Shown here: positions 46,101 through 57,422 of the stretch, piece after piece
How the letters are laid out: each line of letters starts with the position of its first letter
Numbering within the stretch: position 1 is the first letter of the stretch
Source: Proteles cristata cristata
Taxonomy: Eukaryota; Chordata; Mammalia; Carnivora; Hyaenidae
Length of the DNA stretch: 64,000 nt
Assembly: GCA_017311185.1 (NCBI GenBank)
Contig: JAESUZ010000127.1
Location: 620,001 to 684,000 of the forward strand
Direction of reading: 5' to 3'
Made by a program: the position numbers and the translations under genes
The notes under the pieces: model-generated
Database searches by the model: none
What the model was told of the DNA's origin: nothing
What the model saw: the letters and a program-made list of their open reading frames with translations, nothing else

Positions 46101-46564
46101 AATGGGAGAGTTGATCTGATTTTAAGATTATTTTTCTTCTATAGAAATTGATGTTGTGACATTATTTACCTTTCCTTATAAGCCTTGTTATTATGAATTA
46201 GAGTTCTTAAATTTGATTAATTTGGGGAAACAGATATCACATTTATGTGCCTTAAAGATTGAGGGTTAAAACTACACTTGGCAAAATCACAGGTTAAAGC
46301 CACCTGGTAAGGATCTCTTTGGGCAACCTGCCAATTTCCCTCCTGGTAACATGTCTCTTGTAATTATGTTGCAGAATATTCCAGTTTAAATTTTATTCTC
46401 CAAAGTATAACAACATATTCCTTGTCCTGTTGTACAAATATCAGTTGAATGCATTGTATTCGTTCTAATGAAAGCCTCCTATTGACTTTTCTAATGAAAC
46501 ATATTAATTGGGGTTCAAATATTCCTCTAGCTGGAGGATTTAGTCCAAAATATATGTTTAATTC
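46101..46564. other. Unannotated DNA
   Basis: No gene or repeat recognised. Confidence 0.4.
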
Positions 46565-46690
46565 CTTACCTCAGTTTCTTCTCTTATACAATGGATAGTA
46601 AGGGTATATTCTTCTCAGAGTTTTATGAGGATTAATTGGCTGAATGTAAGACAAGTCCTGCAATATAGTAAATTTTTACTAGCTTTTGTT
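46565..46690 (+). mobile_element. MIR fossil
   Basis: Clear MIR order: acctcagtttcttctcttat, acaatggatagtaagggt, tttatgaggattaattggct, cctgcaatatagtaaat. Confidence 0.65.
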
Positions 46691-46829
46691 AATGTAATTA
46701 ACAATCCTTGGACCACTTTCCACACATTAAATAGACTTGGAAATTCTGTCAATTCTGTCATTATAATGCCACTTAAGTCTGTTCTTGCTTCTTGAAATTT
46801 ATCCCGACTGCCTTGATTCCATTCATTCA

Positions 46830-47150
46830 ACTCACATGTAAACTATTTTAATACTTTTCACAATTCTCAGCCTGCCTAAAATATTTTCCCATTCTGATTC
46901 CATAATACCTTTACAGTTATCTTCTTAATACCTGCATCTGATTATTATACATCCTCTATCCGTATTTAACAGTCACTGAGTATTGCTTATAGAGTGAATT
47001 CAAACTCTGCAGTAAGACATCCTAGACCATCCACAATCTGTTCCTAATCTCACTCTTCAGCCTCATTTCACATTATGTCCTTCAAAATCACTGCAATCTA
47101 ATTATACTCTTCTGCTGGTTCCCAAATGTGTCAACCAAGTTTTCACGTGG
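46830..47150 (+). mobile_element. L2 fossil
   Basis: Follows L2 3' sequence: gtgaattcaaactctgcagt, catcctagaccatccacaat, cttcagcctcatttcacatt. Decayed. A MIR piece follows, then further L2-like sequence to about 47715. Confidence 0.55.
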
Positions 47151-47164
47151 GAATAATTTCTGTG

Positions 47165-47405
47165 CTGTTGTTTAGAGCCTGAACACTGAAATCAGCCTTC
47201 CTTAGGTACAATCCCCAATGCTATCACTTATTTGGTGGTAACCGTTGGTAAATAATCTCTTCATATTGGTTCATAACCTTTGGTTAATCTCTTCATATTT
47301 CAACTTCTGAACTTTCAAATTCCTAGGAAAATAAATCCAACCTCACAGAATTAAGTGGGGTAACACATGGCTTTTAATACTGTGTTTGACACTCATTATG
47401 TGATT
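47165..47405 (+). mobile_element. MIR fossil
   Basis: gagcctgaacactgaaatca, ccccaatgctatcacttatt, then aaaataaatccaacctcaca and gtgtttgacactcattatg mirror MIR from 5' to 3'. Confidence 0.5.
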
Positions 47406-47639
47406 GGTAATGGTACCTGTCATTTTTAGTTGTCTTTGTTTTTCCTTCAGCCTCAAACACTTCTGCCATCATCTAAAACTTTTCCATTATGTAAGAAACA
47501 ACTTAAATGCCAGTAATACAGAGAATATGTCCTGTTCCTCAAGTCAGCATGAAGTATTTGTTTTTACAGAATTCACACATCATATTAAGTTTACTTATGT
47601 TTGGAATTCAGAATTATTTGTTTATATGTCTTTTTCTTA

Positions 47640-47715
47640 CGCCAACCATTAAGTTCATTAAAGGAAGAAACAATGTCTCATTAATCTTTCTATCCCCTCC
47701 AACCCATACCATCAA
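47640..47715 (+). mobile_element. L2/MIR 3'-end fossil
   Basis: aaggaagaaacaatgtctca followed by ttaatctttctatcccc matches the gggaccatgtcttgttcatc-type 3' end of L2. Part of the interrupted L2 block. Confidence 0.45.
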
Positions 47716-47859
47716 AAGTCCTCCCTTAAAATGTAAGGTCCTCTAAAGAAAATGATTCCTTGCTTGAAGCAAATTGAGATAGGAAGACAGGTCAGTCCTT
47801 CACGTCTCATATTCTGATACATTTTCCACTTCAAGTTCAGCCCACTGCTCTTCCTATGT

Positions 47860-48035
47860 GATAAGTGAGCTCTGTGACTTTGGGGAAATAGCTTCTCCTA
47901 TCTGAGACTCAGTTTCTTCAGCTGTATTTTGCTCATAATGAGTGTACCTATTTTCAAAGACTGTCATGAAAATTTCAAAAGATGATTCATGCAGCACTGT
48001 AATTGTCCCTCTAGTAAGTGTTCTACTATGTTTAC
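47860..48035 (+). mobile_element. MIR fossil
   Basis: gctctgtgactttggggaaa, ctgagactcagtttcttcag, then aagactgtcatgaaaatttc and gtaagtgttc follow MIR. One of the best kept MIRs in the window. Confidence 0.65.
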
Positions 48036-49949
48036 AGATTGTATTATCACTATTATTTTCAGGTGATAATTATTTGGGATGAAAAAATAGTGAAGGTAGA
48101 AAACATAGTAAATTCTTTATTTCTGTGTGTAGGATAGGAAGGAAAAATAAGGGTTTTATGACTCTGTCATGACAATTGTAAAATGAACACAGAAGTAACT
48201 GTTGGTGAAATTGAGATTTGGTGACACAGCTTATGAGTGCCAAAAATGTCAAATGCAGATGTATTTTCTTCAAGACGACCCCTCCAAAGGCAACATTTCT
48301 TCTTATTTATTTTTATTTAAATACTAAACATTTTTCAGTAAACAGATAAAATAAAACTAATTAAAGAATCCTTTAATAAAACAACACATGCCCACTATTA
48401 CAGTATATAGGTAAGATGTCATCTCTTTCCCATTGTGATTTCTATCTTGGATTTGCAATACTGGCCATTGAAATTCGGCTTTATAATTATCTCTTAATAT
48501 TTTAACATTAGAATTTTTTTAAAATGACTAAGGTAGGGAATACATATCTGACTCAGGAACAAAATTTCATTAATTTCTCCCAATACCATTTCTGTCATGA
48601 GTCCATTTATTCCCCTAGTAGAAGCTTTACACCAACTCATAGCTATGCATGTTAGGATGAAGAAACTATTTTGTTGATTTTTGATTTTGCCTTCTCTTTC
48701 CCTGATACATGTTAAAATGATTGGCTGAGATTTTTAATGTGAGGTCTAAAATTTACATGTGTGCTAGGTAAAAATTCAGAACTTGATTCCATCCCAGACC
48801 TGTTAATCCAGCTATCGCAGTGAAATCTAAATTCTATCAGATCCCCCAGATGCTTTTTATGCCCATTAGTATGTAAGAACCAGTGAATTGCATTGATGCT
48901 ATTTAGAAAACTATGTATTTGTGGAAATTTCATAATTTTTAGACAGATTTTTTTATACAAGAACATAAATAACAAGTGAGAGTGATTTCCCTTATCATTT
49001 ACTATGGGCATCACAGCTCATAGAATTTATTATTTTGTTATTTCTGAGGCCAGTTTGTGTTAACAGCCAATTCCGTAATGTTTGATTCCATAAAGTATTG
49101 TTCAGTTTATACTAAATTCACAGTGCTGCCTCGGCGGTTTGAACTACTCTACAAAGCAATTACAGAATTCCCTGCTTGCAGAATGTCTTTTAAAGGCTAA
49201 AGCTCTTCACTATAACCAGAGGTGCTGTTACAAGTTCGTTTGTACATGCACTCAATTCCCTTGTAAGTCTGCTTTTTGCTTTATCTGATGTTGTCAATGT
49301 ACATAACAGGCAAGTGCAGTTTACTCATCCGTAACAACAGCAATAAAGCGTTTATTCATTGACCTTTCTTATGCTTTATTTTTAAGTCCCCTCCCCTTTT
49401 TTTTCATTTTTGAGGGCTTGGGATTAGACGTATTTTGTTGTTTAAAGATATGACTCGATTCTCCATTATGATCTCCAAATAAGCAATAAAGTCAGAGACT
49501 CATCTAATACCACTGCAAGTAATACTTCCTTGTATCTCCATTTTCAATAGGTTGGAAATTTAATTATTGTTCAGTGAATCAGGTCAATGGAAAGCATCAA
49601 TCTCATCAAATTGTAACACAAACAAAACACCACACCTAGTCTCAACAGCTCATTGGGCTCGGTGTGTTTTTTAGCTCTAGGAATTTGACTTAAAAATAGT
49701 GCGTTTTACTTATTTATTTGTTTGCTTGTTTTGCCAAACTGTATATCCTGGAATTTAACTCAAGATAGTCTATATAAATGTTCCTTGTTCCTTTTTATGG
49801 CTTTATCATTGATTGGATGTAGTATAGTTTATTCAAACAGTTCTATAATGATGACCTCTTTAGATAATGGAAATATTTTTTTAAAAATTGTGCATTTTAA
49901 AATTTCATCTCATAACTGGTTAAGTGTTCTTAGTCAGGAAGACAGAATT
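48036..49949. other. SINE/L1-free stretch, mostly unique
   Basis: No lineage-specific transposon. About 48300-48560 has the texture of an old repeat. The rest is unique-looking. The 100-codon minus frame at 48712-49014 has no domain. Contains a candidate regulatory block (49020-49680). Confidence 0.45.
49020..49680. promoter_or_regulatory. Candidate conserved non-coding element
   Basis: Repeat-free, with balanced base composition compared with its AT-rich surroundings. It keeps CpGs (gcctcggcggtttg, taaagcgttt, ggctcggtgtg) and homeodomain-like words (gcaattaca, tttaattattg). Inference only. Confidence 0.25.
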
Positions 49950-49964
49950 AAATAATAAAATCCA

Positions 49965-50178
49965 GTGGTGCCTGAGTGGCTCAATTGGTTAAGAATCGGA
50001 TTCTTGATTTCAGCTCAGGTCGTGATCTCATCATTTGTGAGTTTGAGCCCCACATTGAGCTCGCACTGAGTGTGGGGAGCTTCTTTGAGATTCTGTCTCT
50101 TATCTTCTTTCTCAGTCTCTCATATCTTCTCTCTCTCTTAGAAATAAATAAATAAAAATTTAAGAAAAGAGTCCTTAA
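49965..50178 (+). mobile_element. CAN SINE
   Basis: Forward SINE (gtggtgcctgagtggctcaa head). TSD aaataataaaatcca at 49950-49964 and 50179-50193. Confidence 0.95.
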
Positions 50179-50193
50179 AAATAATAAAATCCA

Positions 50194-50804
50194 AGTAAAT
50201 ATTTTTCCTTTCCATGTAAAATGCGGACACAAGAAACAGACATTCATAGGGAAATCCAACCAGAAGTGAAAGCAATGACCAACAAAAAGTGATATATCTA
50301 CTGAGTTCATGGATATTCACCTCTGCCATCTTATAACATTTAGGGGAGCCCATATTCCTACCTGGGTGCAGAGGAAGGTAAAGGAGTCAAGCATCTAATT
50401 TTAACTGGTGGATGTGTTTCATATTCTTCTGGTTTCCCAGCTATAATTGTGTTCTTCATAGCTTATTAGTGAAAGTATTTGTGTTACTGCCTCCAATCTA
50501 AACTTAGACTATATTGAAAAAAAATAGAAATTTTCTGTTTTGTTTTCATCCCCTTCTTTTCCTGTGGTTCATTCACAAAACCTCTTGCTAAATAACCAAG
50601 AATGCCTCTAAGCAATAAAAAGGCATACTTCCAAAGTAGATTCTTTTCTTCCATAACCATTTCACTCTTCCCCAAGGAAAGTTAGCTGTGATTCGAAACC
50701 AGCGGTAACTTGTTAGGTGTAATTAGAAAGTATCAATTTCTATAATTGCTTATTTAAAAAAATAGAGACTTTAAAACTCTTACAGTTTAAAAAATATAAC
50801 TCTT
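50194..50804. other. Unannotated DNA
   Basis: No gene or repeat recognised. Confidence 0.4.
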
Positions 50805-51010
50805 GGGCACCTGGGTGTCTCAGTCTATTAAGCATCCAACTCTTAGTTTTGGCTTAGGTCATGATCTCACAGTTCATGGAATTTAGCCCATTGGGCTCAA
50901 TGCTGGCAGTATAAAGCTAGCTTGGGATTCTCTCTCTTTCTCCATATCTCTCTGCCACTCCCCCGTGTGTGTGCATATGCTCTCTCTCTCAAAATAAAAA
51001 GAAATAAAGA
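50805..51010 (+). mobile_element. CAN SINE
   Basis: Forward SINE (gggcacctgggtgtctcagt) whose A tail runs into an AT-rich microsatellite. Possible TSD atataactct before and atataaaactct after that block. Confidence 0.9.
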
Positions 51011-51011
51011 T

Positions 51012-51090
51012 AAATATATATTTACATATTATGTTATATATAAATTATATTATATGTATATATAAATTATAATATAATATAATATATATA
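51012..51090 (+). repeat. AT-rich microsatellite from SINE tail
   Basis: Runs of tatata, ataaattata and aatataatat following the SINE A tail. Confidence 0.85.
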
Positions 51091-51555
51091 AAACTCTCAA
51101 GCAAGATGGTTTTTTCTATATTCTAAAATATTTATAATGTCAACCAACTATTTGTCAAATTCTCTCCAAATTCACTTTTCTTGGAAATCAAGTATATAGA
51201 AAACATACGAAATATTTAAATATACAAAAATATTTAAAATAGTTTATACGGTATTCTTGATTTAGAAATTTCTATGTACCCTTCAAATATAATTTAGTAT
51301 ATAAATACTATATGCTTGAATTTTCCAAAGACTAAGCATTCCCATCTTTTCTTAAACATGATCTTCCTATCTCTTTAATAGTTATCCAGAGACATTCAAA
51401 GCTATTTTCTCAGTCAATTTCAAAAATTTTGCAGGCATCATATCAAAGTAAAAGTTCAGATATACATATTTACATTGCCTTTGACAAATGACTTGTTAAC
51501 ATTTTGCTTTTTCCTTCGAGGACATTAGGGAGGTTTATAAAAGTTGAACCTTCTT
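51091..51555. other. Unannotated AT-rich DNA
   Basis: No gene or repeat recognised. Confidence 0.4.
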
Positions 51556-51790
51556 GGCCACCTGTGTGGTTTACTTGGTTAAGTGTCTGACTTTGCCTCA
51601 GGTCATGATCTCAGGATTCCTGAGATCTCATATAGGGCTCTGTGATGACAGTTCAGAGCCTGGAGCCTGGTTTGGATTCTGTGTCTCCCTCTGTCTCTGT
51701 CCCTCCCCTGCTTGTGTTCTCTCTTTCTCTGTCTCTCTTTTTCTCTCTCTCTTTCTCTCTTTCAAAAATAAATATTTAAAAATAATAATA
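51556..51790 (+). mobile_element. CAN SINE
   Basis: Forward SINE with an extended CT-rich body (about 85 bp of tctctt units). Weak TSD aagttgaacctt/aagttccttt. Confidence 0.92.
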
Positions 51791-51817
51791 AAGTTCCTTT
51801 CCAAGGTCCTTTCTTAA

Positions 51818-51850
51818 ATACATACATACATACATGAATACATAAATAAA
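51818..51850 (+). repeat. (CATA)n microsatellite
   Basis: Short run of cata/aata tetranucleotides. Confidence 0.85.
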
Positions 51851-51974
51851 AATTGAGCCTTTTAACAAGCACAAACACATGAAAAACATGTTCGTTCATG
51901 TGCATATGCATATGCAAATTAGCAACAAATTAAGGATAGGAAAAATTAAGAGGAAATCTAAGAAGATGAGATAG

Positions 51975-52102
51975 AGGAAATTCTTTCTTCCTTCGTTCCT
52001 TCTTTCCTTCCTTCCTTCCTTCCTTCCTTCCTTCCTTCCTTCCTTCCTTCCTTCTTCCTTCCCTCCCTCCCTTCCCTCCCTCCTTTCTTCCTTCCTTCCT
52101 TC

Positions 52103-52148
<46 letters not shown>

Positions 52149-52156
52149 CTCTCTCA

Positions 52157-52206
<50 letters not shown>

Positions 52207-52315
52207 TTCCTTCTTTCCTTCTTTCCTTCTTTCTTTCTTCCTCCCTCCCTCCTTCCCTCTCTCCCTTCCTACCTCCCTCCCTTCCCTCCCTCCTTCCTTT
52301 CTTCTTTCCTTCTTT

Positions 52316-52370
<55 letters not shown>

Positions 52371-52382
52371 CTTTCTTTCTTC
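51975..52382 (+). repeat. Long compound polypyrimidine tract, (CTTT)n/(CCTT)n/(CCCT)n
   Basis: About 400 bp that are almost pure C/T on the plus strand: (TTCC)n, a CCCT block, (TTTC)n, a short TCTC block, (TTTC)n, another CCCT block and a final (TTTC)n. The CCCT motif near 52062-52084 recurs at 52272-52294, 210 bp on, indicating a larger duplication. Open frames on the minus strand (up to 146 codons of Lys/Glu/Arg/Gly) are artefacts of the repeat. Confidence 0.97.
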
Positions 52383-52586
52383 CATCTACCTGTATCATTT
52401 ATTTGTAATTATAATTTTAAAGATATGGGAAAGAATATTGGAAATGAGATAATTTTTCCAATAAATGTAACTAGATATAATTTTTTATGGTTTAAAACTT
52501 AAAATACTTCTGTTCATCACTGTTTACAGGACTCCTCTAATAAATTCCATCAATTTAAGCATTTGTGATTTACAAAACATTTTATT

Positions 52587-52823
52587 TTTTATTATATTTT
52601 AACTTATTAAAAATGTTTAAAGTTTTTATTTATTTGAGAGACACAGAGAGACAGAGCATGACCATGGGAGGGCCAGAGAGAAGGGGAGACACAGAATCCG
52701 AAGGAGGCACCAGAATCTGAGCTGTCAGCACAGAGCCCAACACAGGGCTCAAACTCCCGAACTGAGAGATCATGACCTGAGCTGAAGTCTGATGCTTAAC
52801 CAACTAAGCCACCCAGGTGCCCC
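52587..52823 (-). mobile_element. CAN SINE
   Basis: Inverted SINE. Approximate TSD tacaaaacatttta (52571) and tacaaacctttttt (52824). Confidence 0.93.
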
Positions 52824-52837
52824 TACAAACCTTTTTT

Positions 52838-53706
52838 AAAAGTATATATTAAAGTGTAGTCTCAACAAATAAGCAATTGTCTAGAATTACATCATTAATT
52901 ATGCATCATAAACAGCTTTCCATATTAAGCTAAAATTATTAGTTTATATCCCTTTACTGCTTATCACTTATTTCACTTTAGTGAAATGCCTAAAATATGA
53001 AACCATTAAAGGTCTTTTTAAACTTCAGAATATAACATTCATATTGCTTATGTTATTTCCTTTGGACAATAAAAACTTCTCCTCTTATAAGTGATATTTC
53101 ATGCTTAAATTACTTTTTTCAACAAACATTTATTGACCATTGACTATGAGCATGAGCTAAAATAAATTTTTTAATAACTGAGTAGAAGAACATTTTATGG
53201 CTTTAGACTCTGGAGATTTATGATGGATCAGTTAATAATATTGAAATTTTAGAAATCACTATATTCTAAAGAACATGTCATTTTCTCATTTAGTAATTTC
53301 CCAGTAGCTTATACTGTGCCTCAAAACTCATTAATAAGTTGTGGGCTGTCAAAAGCCATTGGAAGCAGAGAGATATACAATCAGATTATCAGGAATATAT
53401 TAATCTTTATAGGAAAAGGCCAGGGGGGAAAAATGGAGTGGCACCACTTTTGAAATACCTGTGCAGTGATACGGACTCCATGACCATGGTTAACTCAACA
53501 ATAAGCCGCTTGACTTTTGCTTCTCAGAATATGTGCTTTGCCTTTTTCAATAGCAGGTTTTTTATAGACCACTTCAGGAAATAATGAGTTTATGTGATTT
53601 TTTTATATCACTAAAGATCTTTCTCTTGTATTTTTTGAACTGCTTTCTAATTTTTTAAAATATTTAATATGGTAAATAAAATGTATAGCTTAAAATTGCT
53701 ATTTTT
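52838..53706. other. Unannotated, repeat-free DNA
   Basis: No gene or repeat recognised. The 81-codon frame at 53339-53584 has no known motif. Confidence 0.4.
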
Positions 53707-53880
53707 GGGCAGCCAGTCAGTTAAGTAGCCAACTCTTGGTTTTGGTTCAGGACATGATCTCAAGGTTCATGAGATGGAGCCTCTCCATCGGGCCCTATGC
53801 TGGTAGCACAGAGCCTGCTTGGGATGCTCTCTCTCCCTCTCTCTCAGTTCCTCCCCTGCTACTGTATGTTCTTGCTGTTT

Positions 53881-53920
<40 letters not shown>

Positions 53921-53935
53921 ATAAATATATACAAA
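53707..53935 (+). mobile_element. CAN SINE with deleted head segment
   Basis: Forward SINE starting gggcagccagtcagttaagt. About 13 bp of the usual acctgggtggctcag stretch, including much of the A-box, are missing. The body has a (CT)n run of about 30 bp. Confidence 0.9.
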
Positions 53936-54612
53936 TTTGAAAAAATAAAATAAATCAATAAGTTTGCCACTTTAACTGTTTTTACATGCATTAATTATAT
54001 TCACAATGTCACACAACCATCATTAAAATGTATTTAAAACTTTTCTGTCATCCGAAATGGAGGCATTTTAACAGGATGCAGTAACCTTTCATTCTCCCTT
54101 CACTCCAGCACATGGCAATCTTGAATCAACTGTCTATCTCTATGGATTTGCTAATTATAAATTTTTCTGTAAGTGGAATCATACAACATTTTTCTTTTAG
54201 TATATGGCGTATATCACTTCTCATAGTGTTTTCAAGGGTTATTCATTTTATAGGAAGTGTCAAAAGGCATTCCTTTCTAAGCTAAATATTTCATTGTATG
54301 TGTATACTACACACATTTTGTTTATTCTTTCATCTGTAGGTAGACATGTGGATTGTTTCCACCTTTTGGCTATAATGAATAACTGGAATACAACTATCTG
54401 TTTCAGTCCCTCTATTTCATTTGGGTATATATTTAGGAGTGGAATTGTTGGGTCATATGGTAAATCTATGTTTAACTTTTTGAGGAATCATCAGACAGTT
54501 CTCCACAGAGGTTATACAATTTTCCAGTCCCACGACTAATACATGAGAGTTTCACATTCCCCACGTCCTTGCCAATACTTTTATTTTTTTTAATAAAAAA
54601 ATGTAGTATTTA

Positions 54613-54845
54613 GGGGCATCTCAGTGGCTCAGTCGGTGAAGCGTCCAACTTAGGTTCAGGTCATGATCTCGTGGTCCATGAGTTCAAGCCCCACATTGGG
54701 TTCTGTGCTGACAGCTCAGAGCCTGAAGTCTGCTTCAAGATTCTGTGTCTCCCTCTCTCTGCCCATCTCCTGCTCATGCTCTGTCTCTCAAAAATAAATA
54801 AACATTAAAAAAATTTAAAAAACAAAAAACAAACCCAAATAAATA
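54613..54845 (+). mobile_element. CAN SINE nested in old L1
   Basis: Forward SINE. TSD tagtattta at 54604-54612 and 54846-54854. Confidence 0.94.
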
Positions 54846-55177
54846 TAGTATTTATTGTAGCCATCCTGGTGAATATGAAGTGGTATCTCATCGTGATTTG
54901 GGTTTGTGTTTCCCTAATGGTTAGTAATGGTATGCATCTTTTCATGTCCTCATTAGCCATTTGTATATCTTCTCTTGAGAAGTGTTCAAATCCTTTGCCC
55001 ATTTTAAAAATTGGATTTTTTTTATTGTTGAGTCATAGGAGTTCTTTATACACTCTGTGTATTAAACATTTGTCAAATGTATGTTTTGCAAATATTTCCT
55101 CCATTCCATATATATACTTTCCATTCTCAACTTTCTTTGATTCACAAAAGATTTGATGTTTAAACGTCTAGTTTTTG

Positions 55178-55430
55178 TGGCACCTGTGTGGCTCAATCGG
55201 TTAGGTGTCTGACTTCAGTTCAGGTCATGATCTCATGGTTCATGGGACAGTTTGTGGGATGCTTCATGACACAGTTCGTGGTTTTGAGCCCGCGTCGGGC
55301 TCCGTGCTGACAGCTAGCTCAGAGGTTGGAGCCTGTTTCAGATTCTGTATCTCCCTCTCTCTCTGACCCTCCCCTGCTCAAGCTGTCTCTCTCTCTCCCT
55401 CAGGAACAAATAAAACATTTAAAAAAAAAA
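55178..55430 (+). mobile_element. CAN SINE with internal expansion, nested in old L1
   Basis: Forward SINE with perfect 12-bp TSD gtctagtttttg at 55166-55177 and 55431-55442. It is about 35 bp longer than usual because a segment near the B-box is repeated in altered form (gttcatgggac, gtttgtgggat, gttcgtggtttt). Carries the gacagctagctcagag variant. Confidence 0.95.
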
Positions 55431-55935
55431 GTCTAGTTTTTGGTTTGTTTTTTGCTCATGCATTAGGTGTCATGTCCAAATTTTCCTGTTCCAAAGTCAT
55501 GAAACTTACATCTATTTTTTCTTCTTCTGAAAGTTTGTTCTTTGTCTATTTAAACTAGGTCATTGCTATATTTTAAGTTAATTTTTATATATGGTGTGAG
55601 TTAGAGATTTAAATTTATTCCAATTGTCCCACACAATGTGTTGCAGAGATATTTCTTTCTCTGTGAAATGGACATGGTACCTCTATGGACAATCAAATGG
55701 CCATAGATGTCAGAATGTATTTCTGGATCTTAATTCACTTTCTCTGGCCTGTATATCTATCCTGATGTCAGTACCACACTGTTTTGATTATTGTAGTTTT
55801 GTACGTAATTTTGAAAACAGGAAGTCCTCTCAAATTTGTTCTTCTTTTTCAGGATTGTTTGACTATTTAAGGTTCCTTGCAATTCCTTATGAATTTGAGG
55901 ATTGGTTTTTCTATTTCCTGAACTACTTTTTAACA

Positions 55936-56448
55936 TTCTTTCACATTCTTAACAAACGAATCATTGGGAAACCTTCTTGTTAAGCAAAATAAGTCAGAGG
56001 TATTTTTTTCATATTTTAAAGACAGATCAACACTCAGATACTAGTATTTGGACCCCTATCATTTTCACCTTACTATTGCAAGTGTGTGTGTGTGTATGTA
56101 TGTGTGTGTATGTGTGTGTGTGTGTGTGTGTAAGCTAATAGTCTTCAAAGAATCTTGTTTATTCTTTCTAAACCTCCCCTCCTCCAATGCTCTTTGCAGA
56201 TGTTGAGATAAGTATATGTAGAATACAGCCACGTGTGGCACTCTCCTAGCTTCTCTTTTGTAACCATTTAGGAAGCAATTAATAAAGATCATTCTGCACA
56301 ATTCTGCCTCTCCATTTTGGCTTCTCCTGCTATTATGATTTTAATTTAATGTCACAGAAAACAAAATTACAAAGATGATTTAGAGATTGGAATATATTAA
56401 GATGTTCATGACCAATGATCGATAATGTTTTACATTTATTTTTATGTT
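55936..56448. other. Unannotated DNA with (TG)n
   Basis: Contains the (TG)n run listed separately. Nothing else recognised. Confidence 0.4.
56083..56131 (+). repeat. (TG)n microsatellite
   Basis: TG dinucleotides with several TATG interruptions over about 49 bp. Confidence 0.93.
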
Positions 56449-56680
56449 TAAAATTTTTTTAATGTTTATTTATTTTTAGAGACAGAGAGAGAGAGAGAGA
56501 GAATGAGCAGGGGAGGGACAGAGAGATAGGAGTAGGGGGAGAGGGGCAGAAGGAATCCAGAGCAGGCTCCAGGCTCTGAGCTGTCATCACAGAGCCTGAT
56601 TTGAGGCTCGAACCCACAAACTGTGAGATAATAACCTGAGCCAAAGTCTAATGTGCAACCAACTGAGACACCTAGGCATG
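56449..56680 (-). mobile_element. CAN SINE
   Basis: Inverted SINE with a long GA-rich body. Head decayed at the end (gagacacctaggcatg). TSD unclear. Confidence 0.92.
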
Positions 56681-57407
56681 TCACTTTTATATTTATTGTT
56701 AATACTAAATATTCTTGGTATATTGTACAATTTTTAAAAATTATCTAATAAATGAGTAAAACTTAAAACAAAAAAACTAAAAACTATAAGTCAGGTACTT
56801 ATAAATAATCAAGGGCACCATAGACACTGAGTTATTAAAAAGATGTTTATCTACTTTAATAAATTAATTAAATATTAATCTATTTTAAATAAATGACTAT
56901 TATTTATATTATTTATTAAAATACATATATATTTATAGCTTATATAGTATATACTTATAATAAATTAATTTTAATACATTTTAATAAAATATTTTATTTT
57001 TTAACTCCCCATAACAAAGGGAGATATCAGTACACTCTTTCAGAAACCATTGTTACATAAACATCTTAGAATAGATTTATCTAAAGTTTCTAGTTCAGTC
57101 AGAATCTATTTTGTTGCCTGCAGAGTGCTTAAGCTTTCCATTTTATTCATTGCCCATACAGGTTATGACAGCAGTTTGCTAGGCACTGCTTTAATAAACT
57201 GTAAAATTCAAAAGATCAGAAATCAGGATAATATGACTTAATATCCTAGCTACATGTTTTAGTTACTAAGTTGTCCTTCAAAAGTTTAAATCTATATCAC
57301 ACAACGACAGGTTTGTGGCAAAAGTACTATATTTAATATTCTTTTTTGTCTGTTATCCTAATAATATAAAAGTTAAAATAAAATGAAGAAACATTTCTCT
57401 CTTAGCC
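56681..57407. other. AT-rich unannotated DNA
   Basis: 56860-57000 is almost pure A/T. The rest is unassigned. Confidence 0.45.
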
Positions 57408-57422
57408 AAATTTACATCTTTT

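Larger units (their letters stand above)
53945..55935 (-). mobile_element. Old L1M copy (3' UTR and ORF2 C-terminal half), with two nested SINEs
   Basis: The plus strand follows the antisense of the L1M 3' UTR (gtttgccactttaactgttt; tcactccagcacatggcaat) and then of ORF2 (ggtcatatggtaaatctatg; gtggtatctcatcgtgattt; cagtaccacactgttttgat; ttcttctttttcaggattgt). Forward SINEs at 54613-54845 and 55178-55430 interrupt it. Open frames on the plus strand (54204-54539, 54869-55156, 55624-55983) are antisense to ORF2. Confidence 0.85.

Noticed and set aside
48712..49014. 100-codon minus-strand frame
   Set aside because: No motif recognised; AT-rich codons typical of chance frames.
51930..52398. Open frames of 75 and 146 codons on the minus strand, rich in Lys, Arg, Glu and Gly
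   Set aside because: They read straight through the polypyrimidine repeat; composition and period come from the repeat, not from a protein.
54204..55983. Several frames of 95-119 codons on the plus strand
   Set aside because: They are antisense to the decayed L1 ORF2 at 53.9-55.9 kb.
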